DNA of 64,000 nt from Laetiporus sulphureus 93-53. Lineage: Eukaryota > Basidiomycota > Agaricomycetes > Polyporales > Laetiporaceae. The number at the start of each line of letters is the position of its first letter. The stretch's first letter is position 1. This document shows positions 1-9,875 of this stretch, piece after piece. The notes under the pieces were generated by a model, which saw only the letters and a program-made list of their open reading frames with translations, was not told the origin of the DNA and made no database searches. The translations under genes and the position numbers were made by a program. The stretch lies in contig NW_024468515.1 of NCBI RefSeq assembly GCF_001632365.1, forward strand, positions 759,544-823,543, written 5' to 3'.

Positions 1-949
1 TCTCAGACATTCGGGCCTCAAAGGCCGTTTTCTGCAGTAGCGTGCGGTGGCGACCACGGAAGTATGTGGATGTCTAATATGCAGGTGCACTCGCGCGGAC
101 GATGCATGATACTGTTGATGCCGCTCCCTAAATCGGCACGCGGAAGCCCGCGGAAATCGCTGCTAGCTCGGGGCGTATGGATTATATTTGTCTGTATAGT
201 GTGCGCGTTCACGGTTATCTGACACTCCAGGACGAAATGTATGCGTAATCGAGCGGAAATCCATCGGTTGTATGTGATCTACTACTTGGCTTTGATCAAC
301 CTTAGCTGAGAGAAGACCGTTTTGGAGACAGAAAAGGTGCCTGGCGCCCGGAGAAAAGCAAAGATTATGACATTGCTCGAGGAGAATGAGGTCAGGTCGA
401 GGGAGTGGTCGGCGCCTTGTGCTTTGCTGCATCGCGCCTCGTTGCGCCTCGTTGCATCACCTTGCACGGACAAGTAGTGCTCCTTTGCATCACTCTGCAT
501 GGCGCGGAAGTACTTGTTCCCTGGTATATAATCTTTTCGTCATAGTCTTTTTATGTTGGTCCTGTTGACTTTCCCAGCCAGCCTGCTGCACGGCCAGGAG
601 TTCGGGAGTCGCCCGCTCTCTAGAAGATGGCTCCACGGGGCCAAACCGATGGCCCGTCCCATTGTAGCCGCGCCCTATTATATACACGCGCGCTACTACT
701 CTCCCACGCCGGTGGCGCAGGTCGCACCGGGGCCTCTCGCATCTGCGCTCCGTGCCCAGATCAACAGGTCCCTCATTGTATGATTCATTCTATTCAACGT
801 ATTGAGATACAGATACAAAGACCCGTTTCATTCCATTCCATCCAGATCTAGTCCGAATGTCAAGTCGTCCGTGTCCATGCAGCCATGAGACGTATGAAAC
901 ACGGTGCGAAACATCAGAATACGGACAGCCCACAATTGCGACATAGCAG
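1..949. other. intergenic, no gene seen
   Basis: No open frame here has convincing coding character, and none joins to another by plausible splice sites. A 10-bp unit (cgcctcgttg) is repeated in tandem around 436-455. The stretch lies downstream of the minus-strand gene that ends at 950, so its right part probably holds that gene's 3' UTR. Confidence 0.5.
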
Positions 950-3900
950 CTACTTCTGCGGCCTTGACCTAGTGCTTCGCTCTGTCTTAGGTGGCTTGTC
1001 GGGGCAAAGGCCTCTTTTATCCTCGACCCACTGGCTGAAAAATGCTGGCATTTCTGCTGCTCCCATCATCTGCTGCTTCCTCAAGTTGCTCTTCATCGGG
1101 GAGACCAACTGACGCCCGTCCTGACCGACCTTGCTCGTACTATAGATCGAATGCCAAATGTCCACACGCGCCAACAGAGCCTCCCAACTGCTGATATTGT
1201 TCACCGGTCCCAGTGTCCTGCTGCTCATTCCAGAGCACCAGATGTCATACGTTCGGAACCGTGCATCTTTTGCACGCTCTGCAGCAGGTGGCTGTGGTCG
1301 GACGTGCACCGCCGCCGTCTTAGCGCCGAAAGCGAAGACGATGCGAATGATAGGAACAGGTGTCTTGTGGTCCTCTGGCTCCTCTCCGTCGAACAACTGA
1401 AGGCGTGCGGGATCCATCAGGTCATGCAAGCTCCAGTCAGGCTCGTGCGTGTCGCGAGAATCAAGCGTGACCTGGACCAGGACCAAGCCGGTGTTATTGA
1501 TGGAGAGTTTTGGACTGGAAGCACAGAATGCAAACATGAGGTCGACGATGCCCGACTGACAGTTACCACAAATTATCATGGCTGAGCGGCTGTGGAATCG
1601 AACCATATACACGCGCTTGACAACGCCGTCGTCGTGTACCTCGAACTGGTGGTTGAAGTGGAAGCAAGCACCCTGGAGATCGTCCTTCAATGTGAACTTT
1701 TTGGACGTCGGCACCTTGCCGCCAGACGGCCGAGCCTTGAGGATGTCTTCCCTGGCGGTGGGGAAAAGGGCGGTGAGGTAATCCAATAAAGGGACGACGC
1801 GGGCCTCCTCTTTCCCCTTCCCATGCTCAATTGCCTTTCTGACCATGGCATCACGATGCAGGAGCAGAATAGCTGAGGCTACAAGGTCACCTCGGTCTCC
1901 CACATGGATGGAGAAACCTGACAAGACTGGTACAAGAGCAGTGACAGGATCGAAGTCTTGCATTAACTCTGCTGCGGCCTCAGCCAAGAGAGGTTCAGAG
2001 CCCGACGTGGACTTCATCGTCTTCGATCTCTCATCGACCTCCAGGCAGATGCGCATATGCGATTCCACCTGCTCCCGCTCCTCGGGGAGAATATAGTTTA
2101 TTGAGTGGAACTGGAGCGCAAGTCGCTGGGACAAACAAGCAAACTTCTGCTGAGAAGTCAGCAGAGTGTCGAGGGACTTGAGTTTGCAATCCTCTTTCTC
2201 TGAATAGATTGCTACGATGTTCTCATTGAGCAACTTCATTTTGGCGAATGCAATTATGCCCTTCTTGACATCATCCGATCCATGCTGATATTGGGTTCCA
2301 AGACTGACACACAGATCGTCAGCAAGTAAAGATAGGAGTCATATTCATCACTCACAGCGGACGGCCATGATTCGCCATATAACCATCCTTGACAGCCTCA
2401 CCGAGCAAAAGCATAGAATCTGGATCGAAAGGATTCTCCTTCATAAGATGGTCATACCCTAGATCTGTATATGGAGGGATCGACTTGATTACGCCGAAGT
2501 TGATCCTTGTCGATTGATCATGGTCTTGCGCAGGTGTGAACTGATCAACCTTCCCCATGGTAGAGAGGAAAAGGGAGAACACTTCCATAGTGTTCAAACC
2601 CCGCAAGGCTTGTCGCAATGGACGACCGCTAACAGGCGCGGTGCGATTCCCAGTAGCAAAGAAAGCCAGAAGCACGAGGAGCCGGTTGGTCTGAACTACG
2701 ACAAGTACGAGCGGAGTGACTAGCGAGATGAGAGGAACTAGAGCCACCAGCGTGGCGACTATCAGAATCGACTGGACCATGAGAACCAGACGGTCCAGTT
2801 GGGGCAGGCCCGACTGCAGGGCACTGTGGTTTCCTGGCGGTGGCGATGGGGGGACGAGAGTCCGACTTGCACGACTCCGAATGGGATTGAAGATGGTTGG
2901 CTTGCGAGATCGCCGTGGCCTGCTTATGGAGCAGCTGGTTGACTGACTCATAGTTGTAGCTCGTACGAGGGCCGCCAGCAGCAGGTGAGACATCCTTCTT
3001 GACGGGACCAAGCTCTGGCTTCTTCTCCTCCATTCGGCTGCATGTCTTCTTGAACTCGAGAGGCATGCCGTCGATGTTGTCCTCGTCGACCTTAACATCC
3101 TCCATCGCCTTCTCCTTGCCTTGCCCTGGTCTTTCGTCTGGATGCCCTCCTCGGGAACGACCCCAACCTCAACCTCCTCCTGGACCATCTCCGGCTTGAC
3201 AGGGAGGGCCTGTTGCTCCAGACTGCGAGCCGTCGATGTACTAGTCAGCCGTCCACACATACCTTCGCGTCGATCACCTTCTTGGCCAACATGATGACCA
3301 GCTTGACTAAGGGGCCAACAGGTGAGAGTGCTTTCGCCTTCTGGTCGACCACCTTCTTGGCCAACATGAGGATCAATGTAACAGGAGTGTCGACAGGCGA
3401 GGGAGAACTGGATCTCCGGCCGAGTACCTTCTGGGCCAACATGAGGATGAGTGCGACGGGAGGGACCACATCCGGGACCGGATTCGACTGCTTGACACTG
3501 TCCTTGGGGCGGTACAGGAGCATGTACCGCACGAAAGCCAGCTTGTCAAGGCCACATTGAGGTGATGTCTATGACCCCGACGATGCCGAGAGGACCGAGC
3601 ACCCTGAGCGCGACTGCTGAAACCGTCGGGACGTTGTTGAACGCGTCCGGTGCGAGCCCGTACGGTGCTAGGGCTTTGAGAACATCCTTCGCGTCCCCGG
3701 TCACGAATAGCTTCGTTACGGGGTCGCGGAGGACCTTTGCCATCGGCTGACAACGCGGTGCAATGGCGTCAGCCACCATGCCAGACAACTTTAGAGCAGA
3801 CGACGCACCTGGTGCAAGCCGACGGACATGCAGGACGGGGTTGGATTGACTAGGAAGAGCGAGGCCGGCGCTCTCCTGGGACAATTTCAACCCATCCGAG

Positions 3901-4041
3901 CTGTCTTCCAACCATGGACCGCCTTGAAGAGCACTTCTCAGATACTTCTCCAACTTTACCAGGAGATAGCACCGAACGACGATTGGTAGACAGAGGAGGG
4001 TACCGAGGGGGAGCAGGGGTGTTAGCCTCAACGGCGTTCAT
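950..4041 (-). CDS. hypothetical multi-exon protein with MLAKKV repeats and hydrophobic segment
   Basis: I do not recognise the family. Coding-like frames run from about 4041 to the stop at 950. The first frame (3546-4031) begins with a hydrophobic, signal-anchor-like stretch. The frame at 3245-3532 holds three repeats of about 27 residues around the core LILMLAKKV. The frame at 2356-2830 has a long hydrophobic segment (LVLMVQSILIVATLVALV), which suggests a membrane protein. The last exon (950-2303) is long and featureless. One intron is clear: 2304-2355 (52 nt, GTGAGT...CAG), joining ...GRPL to LGTQYQ... in frame. Between about 2600 and 3560 the frame changes more often than obvious GT-AG introns explain, so the model there is uncertain. 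It could be two adjacent genes, or a gene with indels. The last exon is the safest part. Confidence 0.5.
3277..3466 (-). repeat. three diverged tandem repeats of ~78-81 bp
   Basis: The motif ttggccaacatga (third copy tgggccaacatga) recurs three times at a spacing of about 80 bp. On the minus strand it encodes repeats around MLAKKV/MLAQKV, separated by Ser/Pro-rich linkers. The hydrophobic-basic cores look like amphipathic helices. Copies differ at many synonymous and some replacement positions, so this is an old coding duplication, not a recent satellite. Confidence 0.7.
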
Positions 4042-5550
4042 AGTCGATATGAATTGTCGTCAAAATCAGAGTTGTTCTTGGGGAGAAAAGACAGGGCGGA
4101 GAGATTTATATCTTGACTGGCCCCAAATGAACGAGGGATATGAGATGCAGCAGCAAAGAAGGCTCGAGAATGGGCTCCCGATAATGTTTTCATGCTGGTA
4201 GATCTTGAGCAGACTAGATACGACCACAGAGCAGCGTGAGCAGGCGCGAAATCTTGGAAAGACTGCAGAAAGCAACGCTGGCAAGACGCGAGGAGACGCG
4301 CGGTTGTGGCACGCCTTACACGGTCACGTGGTTCCACATATTCCGCCGCAGAGCAAGGCTCAATCCCAGGTGAACGACCGACGAAGCTTGAAGCTTTGAA
4401 GCTCAAGACCATGTAGGTGGACTTTTCTTCTCATCTAAGTACAAAATGGATTGCCCAGCATTCAAGGGGATGGGAAACCACAGGAGACCCATCTAGCGCT
4501 GATGGATACTCATGTAACGCACGGTCCTCATTGCATGCCGACTTCCAGAAGAGTTATGCATGTAGCACCTCACAGGCGCATCAACCCCACTAAGGCGAGA
4601 AGTACTATCGGAGCTCGTATACGAGAGGACAGTTCTGCCTGTTATAGGCTATCGTGACACCAACCCCGAGGCTCCACTTTCAGCGCGGCATCTATGATCT
4701 ATGTGGCACCTTCGCCACTATAGCATCCCAGAGTACATCATATTGTCCGCATATAAGTTATCGTGTTGAGGGCTGTAAAGTCTCAGAGCATTCCCAGGTC
4801 GTGGCTCTGCCGAGACGAGAAATGCGACATACCATGTGTCGTATGCTGAGAAACATCCTCCATGCCATCTCTTGTAGTTACAGCTCACGCGTAAGCACGA
4901 CTAATAAAAGCAACAATGCCGCTGCAGACGTTCGCATGAGATTCGAAGGTGTCCCAAACGTACTGGTTTGCTATAACTCGCGATTCTTTGCAAAACTGCC
5001 TGTCGTAGCGCAGTATAAGAGGGGTCTGAGGCCTCTCATCGTTCTGTCCGCCTCCGATTGCCGTTGACATTCCCTGCGCCCGAGGTGCGAAATATCGGCA
5101 GCTGAAACGTCCGTACATGACAATTGACGTTGATGTCGACCGCCTCGGTAGAGCCGATATATCGGAGACGTTCGACCGTGAGTACACTTTGACTATTCAA
5201 GATGTGCAGGTACTGTTTTGACCTCCGAGTGAACGTAAGATGCATGGAAGCAGCATCATGTCGTTCAGGTGATGCGCGTGAGGATGAAGAGCCGCTTCTT
5301 CATCAGATATCCTTGTGCCGTTGCTGACGACGATTTCCACGACACGGGCCGTCGTGGAAATCCGCTGATCCTCTGGTGTGTGCACTTGGGCGATGCGGTA
5401 GGCAGCGAATTTGCGGAGAACAACGCCGAGTATGACGTGCAAATACGAGGCTCTGATTGGCCGCGCTGGGTGTGGAAGAAACCGATGCTGATGTAAGCAA
5501 GCCTTCGGGCAGGGCGACCGGACGGGTACTCTCTACTGCAAAACACAACC
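4042..5550. other. long intergenic region, two divergent promoters
   Basis: About 1.5 kb separates the minus-strand gene starting near 4041 and the plus-strand zinc-finger gene. Short open frames exist, but none has recognisable domains or consistent splice partners. A short repetitive stretch lies at 4382-4406 (gaagcttgaagctttgaagc). A perfect inverted repeat at 5332-5362 is listed separately. Confidence 0.5.
5332..5362. promoter_or_regulatory. 12-bp perfect inverted repeat upstream of zinc-finger gene
   Basis: The arm gatttccacgac (5332-5343) and its exact reverse complement (5351-5362) flank a 7-nt spacer, acgggcc. It lies about 190-220 bp upstream of the first ATG (5551) of the Zap1-like gene. 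Such a dyad could be the target of a dimeric regulator or simply a hairpin. The sequence alone does not say which. Confidence 0.4.
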
Positions 5551-7728
5551 ATGGCCAATCCTGCCTCATCAGGCACGCTATCTCCCGCCCACCCTCATTT
5601 CGCCCGCCTCGACGTCGCCGCTGCCTGCAATTTTGGCGTGGCACGTTACTCTCATCTTCCGATCCGCTTCACCGCCTCCTTCCCTTCCAGGCTTCAGCAC
5701 TTTTCCGACCTCAGAACCACCACCAGGACCACAGACGAGGCCATGCACGATGGCGAACCTTTACCAATTATTTCTGGCAGATGCCCCTGCGGTGGAGAAG
5801 GCAGCATCTCAGTCGCCTGCGAGCAGTGCGCTGACGCCTGTGCCAGCCTCCCCTGCACCGCCGAATTGAGCTCCGAGTGCACGGAGCAGTGTGTTGTCGT
5901 CCCCTGTAACGACGCCCATCACGACGACACACCTCTAGATAAACCGTGCGAGCCTTGTGATTTGACGTGCCAGAATGGCGCGGATTGTACCGGCCTCGAG
6001 GAATTTGTGAGCCTTAATCTTCGACTGCCTGCAGGAAGCTCACCGATGCCCCTCTCTTCTCAGTTTCAATGCTGCAACGACTATCACGGTTACCTATCCG
6101 AGCCGAGAAACTTCTCCACAGACACGATACAGCCCAACAATACCTTCTCTTGGGACCCGTCGTTTACGGCGCTCCTCTGTGGTTGCACTGATCCTCCACA
6201 ACCTGGGCACCCTCAGGCTAGCCACAGTAACATGAGCTCAGTGGACTCCACGTCACCGACCCCACAGCTCACACCAAGTCCCGTTTTCCCTCCCGCGTCC
6301 GAGCCCACCGCACAGCCTAGCCCTGTCATATCTCATGTCATATCTCAAGCGCAGGAACGAATGCCACAGTACTATCCCACCCCGGAGTCGACGCACTCGC
6401 CGCGGCCCCAGACCCTTATGCACAAATGTCAATGGGCGAACTGCTTCGCGGCGTTCAACTCGCTCGGCGAGCTCGTCGGGCACGTCAACCTCCAGCACCT
6501 CCGCCTGCCTTCACCCTTCTCGGCTGCCAGCGGTTCGGAGCTCGGGACGATGATGCAGATGCAGCAGCCAGTCCCGGATGAGAACTCGCAGGCACAGGCG
6601 CGGGCGAATGCACTCTCCTGCCTGTGGGCGGATTGCCAGATCTATCCGACGCCGCAGTCGATTCCGGGCCCGTCGACGGGCAATTCGATTGACACTGCGT
6701 TGGGCATCCTCGCGAGCCATCTGCTCGAGGACCACTTAGGGCTGCCTATACGTTCGCCGAAGCAAGAGCAGAATGCAACACAGCCGAGCCAACACCCGCA
6801 GACAAAACAGCATTCGGACCCACCTTCTCTTTCTGCGATGCAGCCTCCGGCACCGTTCGCCCAAGGCCTGCCGACGCCGCGTCCAGAGCATGACTGCGCT
6901 GAGTCATCGGCGCATGTCTGCCGTTGGACTGGTTGTGGACAGACCTTCCCATCTTGTGATGAGCTCACCGCACATATCGCAATGACGCATGTCGGTGGTG
7001 GCCGGGCGCATTATGATTGCCATTGGGATACTTGTTCCCGCCACGATGATCACGGATTTGCAAGTAAGCAGAAAATCCTCCGGCATTTGCAAGTGAGATA
7101 TTTTCGGCGTCTATCTATGGCTGTGAATTTTTGCTGATGCTGAAAATTGCCAGAGCCATACTGGACATAGGCCGTTCCAGTGCGAGATTTGCCGACAAAA
7201 TTTCTCCGAGGCCGCGACGTTGGCACAGCACATGCGTCGTCACACACAGGAAAGTAAGTCGAATTCAAGCTATTGGCTTTCTGCTCCCTTTCAACGGGTC
7301 TCCCTTCATAGAGCCATACGTGTGTGACTATCCCGGCTGTGGGAAAGCATTTGCCATCACTGGAGCATTGACGATCCACAAGCGCACCCACAATGGCCAC
7401 AAACCGTTCAAATGCACCTATTGTGACCGGTGAGCAACTCTTAGTTGAGTTGACCGTATTTACCTACTGGATTCTGACAGGGCCTTCGCCGAGTCATCGA
7501 ACCTTTCGAAACATGTGCGTATCCGATCCTTTCTCATCCTGATTGGCTGACCGACTGATTGGTTGCCGTTGTCGCTGGTAGCTGCGCACACACACCGGTG
7601 CGAGGCCGTATTCGTGTGCAGAGCCAGGCTGCAACAAGTCCTTCGCTCGGCCGGACCAGCTCGGGAGGCATCAAAATGTCCATAGGAAGAAGACTGGTGG
7701 GGCTAGCACTGCGAAGGCGGCGGGCTGA
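5551..7728 (+). CDS. C2H2 zinc-finger transcription factor, Zap1-like
   Basis: Probable nuclear transcription factor with a Zap1-type finger layout (Zap1 is the yeast zinc-response activator). Exons: 5551-7092, 7154-7253, 7312-7429, 7481-7514 and 7582-7728, giving 646 aa if the first ATG is used. The N-terminal part is Cys-rich with clustered CxxC pairs. The middle is Ser/Pro/Gln-rich. Widely spaced fingers with W-x-x-C second cysteines follow (CQWANC, CLWADC, CRWTGC, CHWDTC), as in Zap1. The C-terminus has a compact array of four fingers linked by classic H-T-G/N-x-R/K-P-Y/F linkers. All four introns (51-67 nt) are GT-AG and fall inside or between the terminal fingers. An in-frame ATG at 5743 may be the true start, because the first 64 residues look like translated 5' leader. 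The zinc-regulation role is inferred from finger layout only. Confidence 0.85.
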
Positions 7729-8010
7729 CATGCGAGAGATGGGTGATGGACTGCGTAGACATTGCTGGAGAAGTGGCATTTTTGTGTATAGTATGATCTA
7801 CTACGTTCCAGTTGTCCCGTCGTTCGAGGTCACCATAGGCTCTCGAACAATATAGCTTTGCGTTGCGGTGCACGATGAGACCGATTGCGGGCCGTCTGTC
7901 CGACATAGTACGCTGTTGAGCGTGAATATTGCGCACGAGCGTTTTGGCGCAAGGTTTGACGGATGACGGGCCGTTCTGTATGGTGTGATAATGCTGTTTT
8001 GTTAGGATGC

Positions 8011-9294
8011 TTAATCCCCAGTCCATCCCAACCTGCATAGGTCCCTCCTACATTCTTCCGTCTCCTTCTTCACTCGAGCCATATCTTCGACAATCTGCGC
8101 GAACCCGCCCTCTCCTCCACCCACAAGGAGCATTAAGTTATCATATTCCGCTATGCGTGCGTCTAGAGCACGCTCTTCTTCTTCCTGTTCGCGCTGCTTT
8201 GCAAAGAGTTTCTCATGTGCAGCGAGGAGTGCATTGTTCATCGTGCAGTCTGGGTCTGACCGTGAAATGTAGCCATACAATGCGTTGTATGCGCGCGTGC
8301 GGATGAGAGAGAGCTTGAGGAGGCTGGCCTCAATGGTCGCGGATAGAACGTCGGCTTGTGTGGCCCGAGTTTCATTTAGAAGCGGTGGCAGGGTCGTCAG
8401 GGCTTCCACTAGTTGTTCTTGCAGGCGAGGATGAATCTATATGCGCTTCTCAGACCTTCATTTACGGTCGGCCGGAATACGCCACTGACCTCGTTGATTT
8501 CGGTTACTAGTTGGTGTATCTGAGCTTGAGCGTCTTGGACAGCAGATCGCTCTTGCAATATTCTTTCTTGCTGCGCTCGTATCCGTTCTGGGAGCGCATA
8601 CGCGAGACGTAGCTGCTCCTCCGCATTCCCAGCTAAAAATTGCAAATTAGTCAATGACGCTGGCGGCCGTAGGGGAGACATACCACATTCATCTGAGTAG
8701 TATTCTTGCATGGCACATAACGTTTTCTTGAGTTCCGTAGAGACTTGGGCCTCGATAACGGATGTCATCTAGCATACAATGAGCTATCATGAGTATACAT
8801 CGGACAACAAGGTACCAGGTCGCAAAAGGTCGCTATGATTCTATAAATCACTGCACATGCCTTACAGGAGACAAGGAGATGAGCCTCCTGAGATCAGTCA
8901 GAGAAAGGCCTCCTGGCATGGGCTTCCCGAACACGGGTTGTGGAACCTTGCTCTCGTCTGAGTTGCTCGGCGAATCTTGACTCTCAATGGCACCATCATT
9001 CAGTAATACTTCAGCCGACACATATTGAAGCCAATCGAGTATGACGCGTCTCTTTTCAACAGGTGCACATCTTGCCGCACGTTCAAGATGGTCACCGAGG
9101 ATCTTGGCTTCTAAACGCTTCTTGCTATTACTCGAATCTGAGAGTTGTTGAGAAGAGCTTGACTCGGCCTATTTGCATAATAATGACCTGAACGCCCGGA
9201 ACAGACTCGATAGTGCTCACAAGCCTCATGTCAGTCATACTGGAAAAGACGTCTTGGAGAAAAGTCGACGAGAGAGCCAGGACATGCTCGGCAT
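8011..9294 (-). CDS. coiled-coil protein of unknown function
   Basis: I reconstruct five exons: 9241-9294, 8866-9168, 8684-8768, 8490-8632 and 8011-8436. They are joined by GT-AG introns of 51-99 nt and give a continuous 336-aa frame. The protein is mostly helical. The second half has long heptad-like stretches rich in Glu, Gln and Arg (for example KQREQEEEERALDAR), so a coiled coil is likely. No enzyme motif is visible. Length and helix content would suit a spindle, kinetochore or augmin-type structural subunit, but that is a guess. The exon joins are supported by phase agreement at all four introns. The first exon is short and the least certain; translation may start elsewhere. Confidence 0.65.
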
Positions 9295-9312
9295 CGGTGG
9301 CGACGACAAAAA

Positions 9313-9330
9313 GCGCGTGACGTCACGCGC
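9313..9330. promoter_or_regulatory. 18-bp palindrome with ATF/CREB core TGACGTCA
   Basis: The sequence gcgcgtgacgtcacgcgc is a perfect 18-bp palindrome centred on TGACGTCA, the canonical ATF/CREB bZIP site. It sits about 20-35 bp upstream of the proposed ATG (9294) of the minus-strand coiled-coil gene. A second half-like copy (acgtcac) occurs near 9351-9358. This suggests bZIP control of that gene, inferred from the motif. Confidence 0.55.
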
Positions 9331-9875
9331 GATTTCGTATTTCGTACAGTTACGTCACGGATCACAAAAACCAACCATTATGATACTCACTAGCCGCATT
9401 TTTGGAAGCAAAGGGAAATGATATCTCTCCTCCGTATAATGCGCTCGGCTAGCTTGACACTATTATGTGACAGCATTATTCTATAGTCAGTGTGAAACGA
9501 TTTTGCGGTGGCCCCAAACTACAGCACTTGCTATTTGGGGAATTCCGGCACGTGGACAGGCGTCGCTCTAAATTTAGAAGGTACCGTTTCTCTCCTTCAA
9601 ACCTCTTCAAACCATGCCGACGGCGCCCTGCTAGTTGATCATCGTATATTCATGGGTATATGCGCATATATATGTGTACAGAAGATCTAACGTGCGAACA
9701 TTAGCAGCTGAACAGCAATATTTACTGATACTTTGATTGTTATACCGAAAACCAAGAGAACATGCGACACAATGGCCCGGACGGTCTACTACGAGGAATA
9801 TCATAAACATGCAAGATATGAGTCCGTGATTACTTAACGCCATACATATGCAAAGGAACGTGGAGGTCTGGACCA
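9331..9875. other. intergenic, no gene seen
   Basis: The region holds the promoter side of the coiled-coil gene and the 3' flank of the next minus-strand gene. It includes a TA-rich stretch (gcgcatatatatgtgt, near 9660). No supported coding sequence. Confidence 0.5.

Noticed and set aside
5551..5742. N-terminal 64 residues of the zinc-finger gene
   Set aside because: Not rejected as sequence, but not used as evidence: it looks like translated 5' leader, with the ATG at 5743 as likely start.
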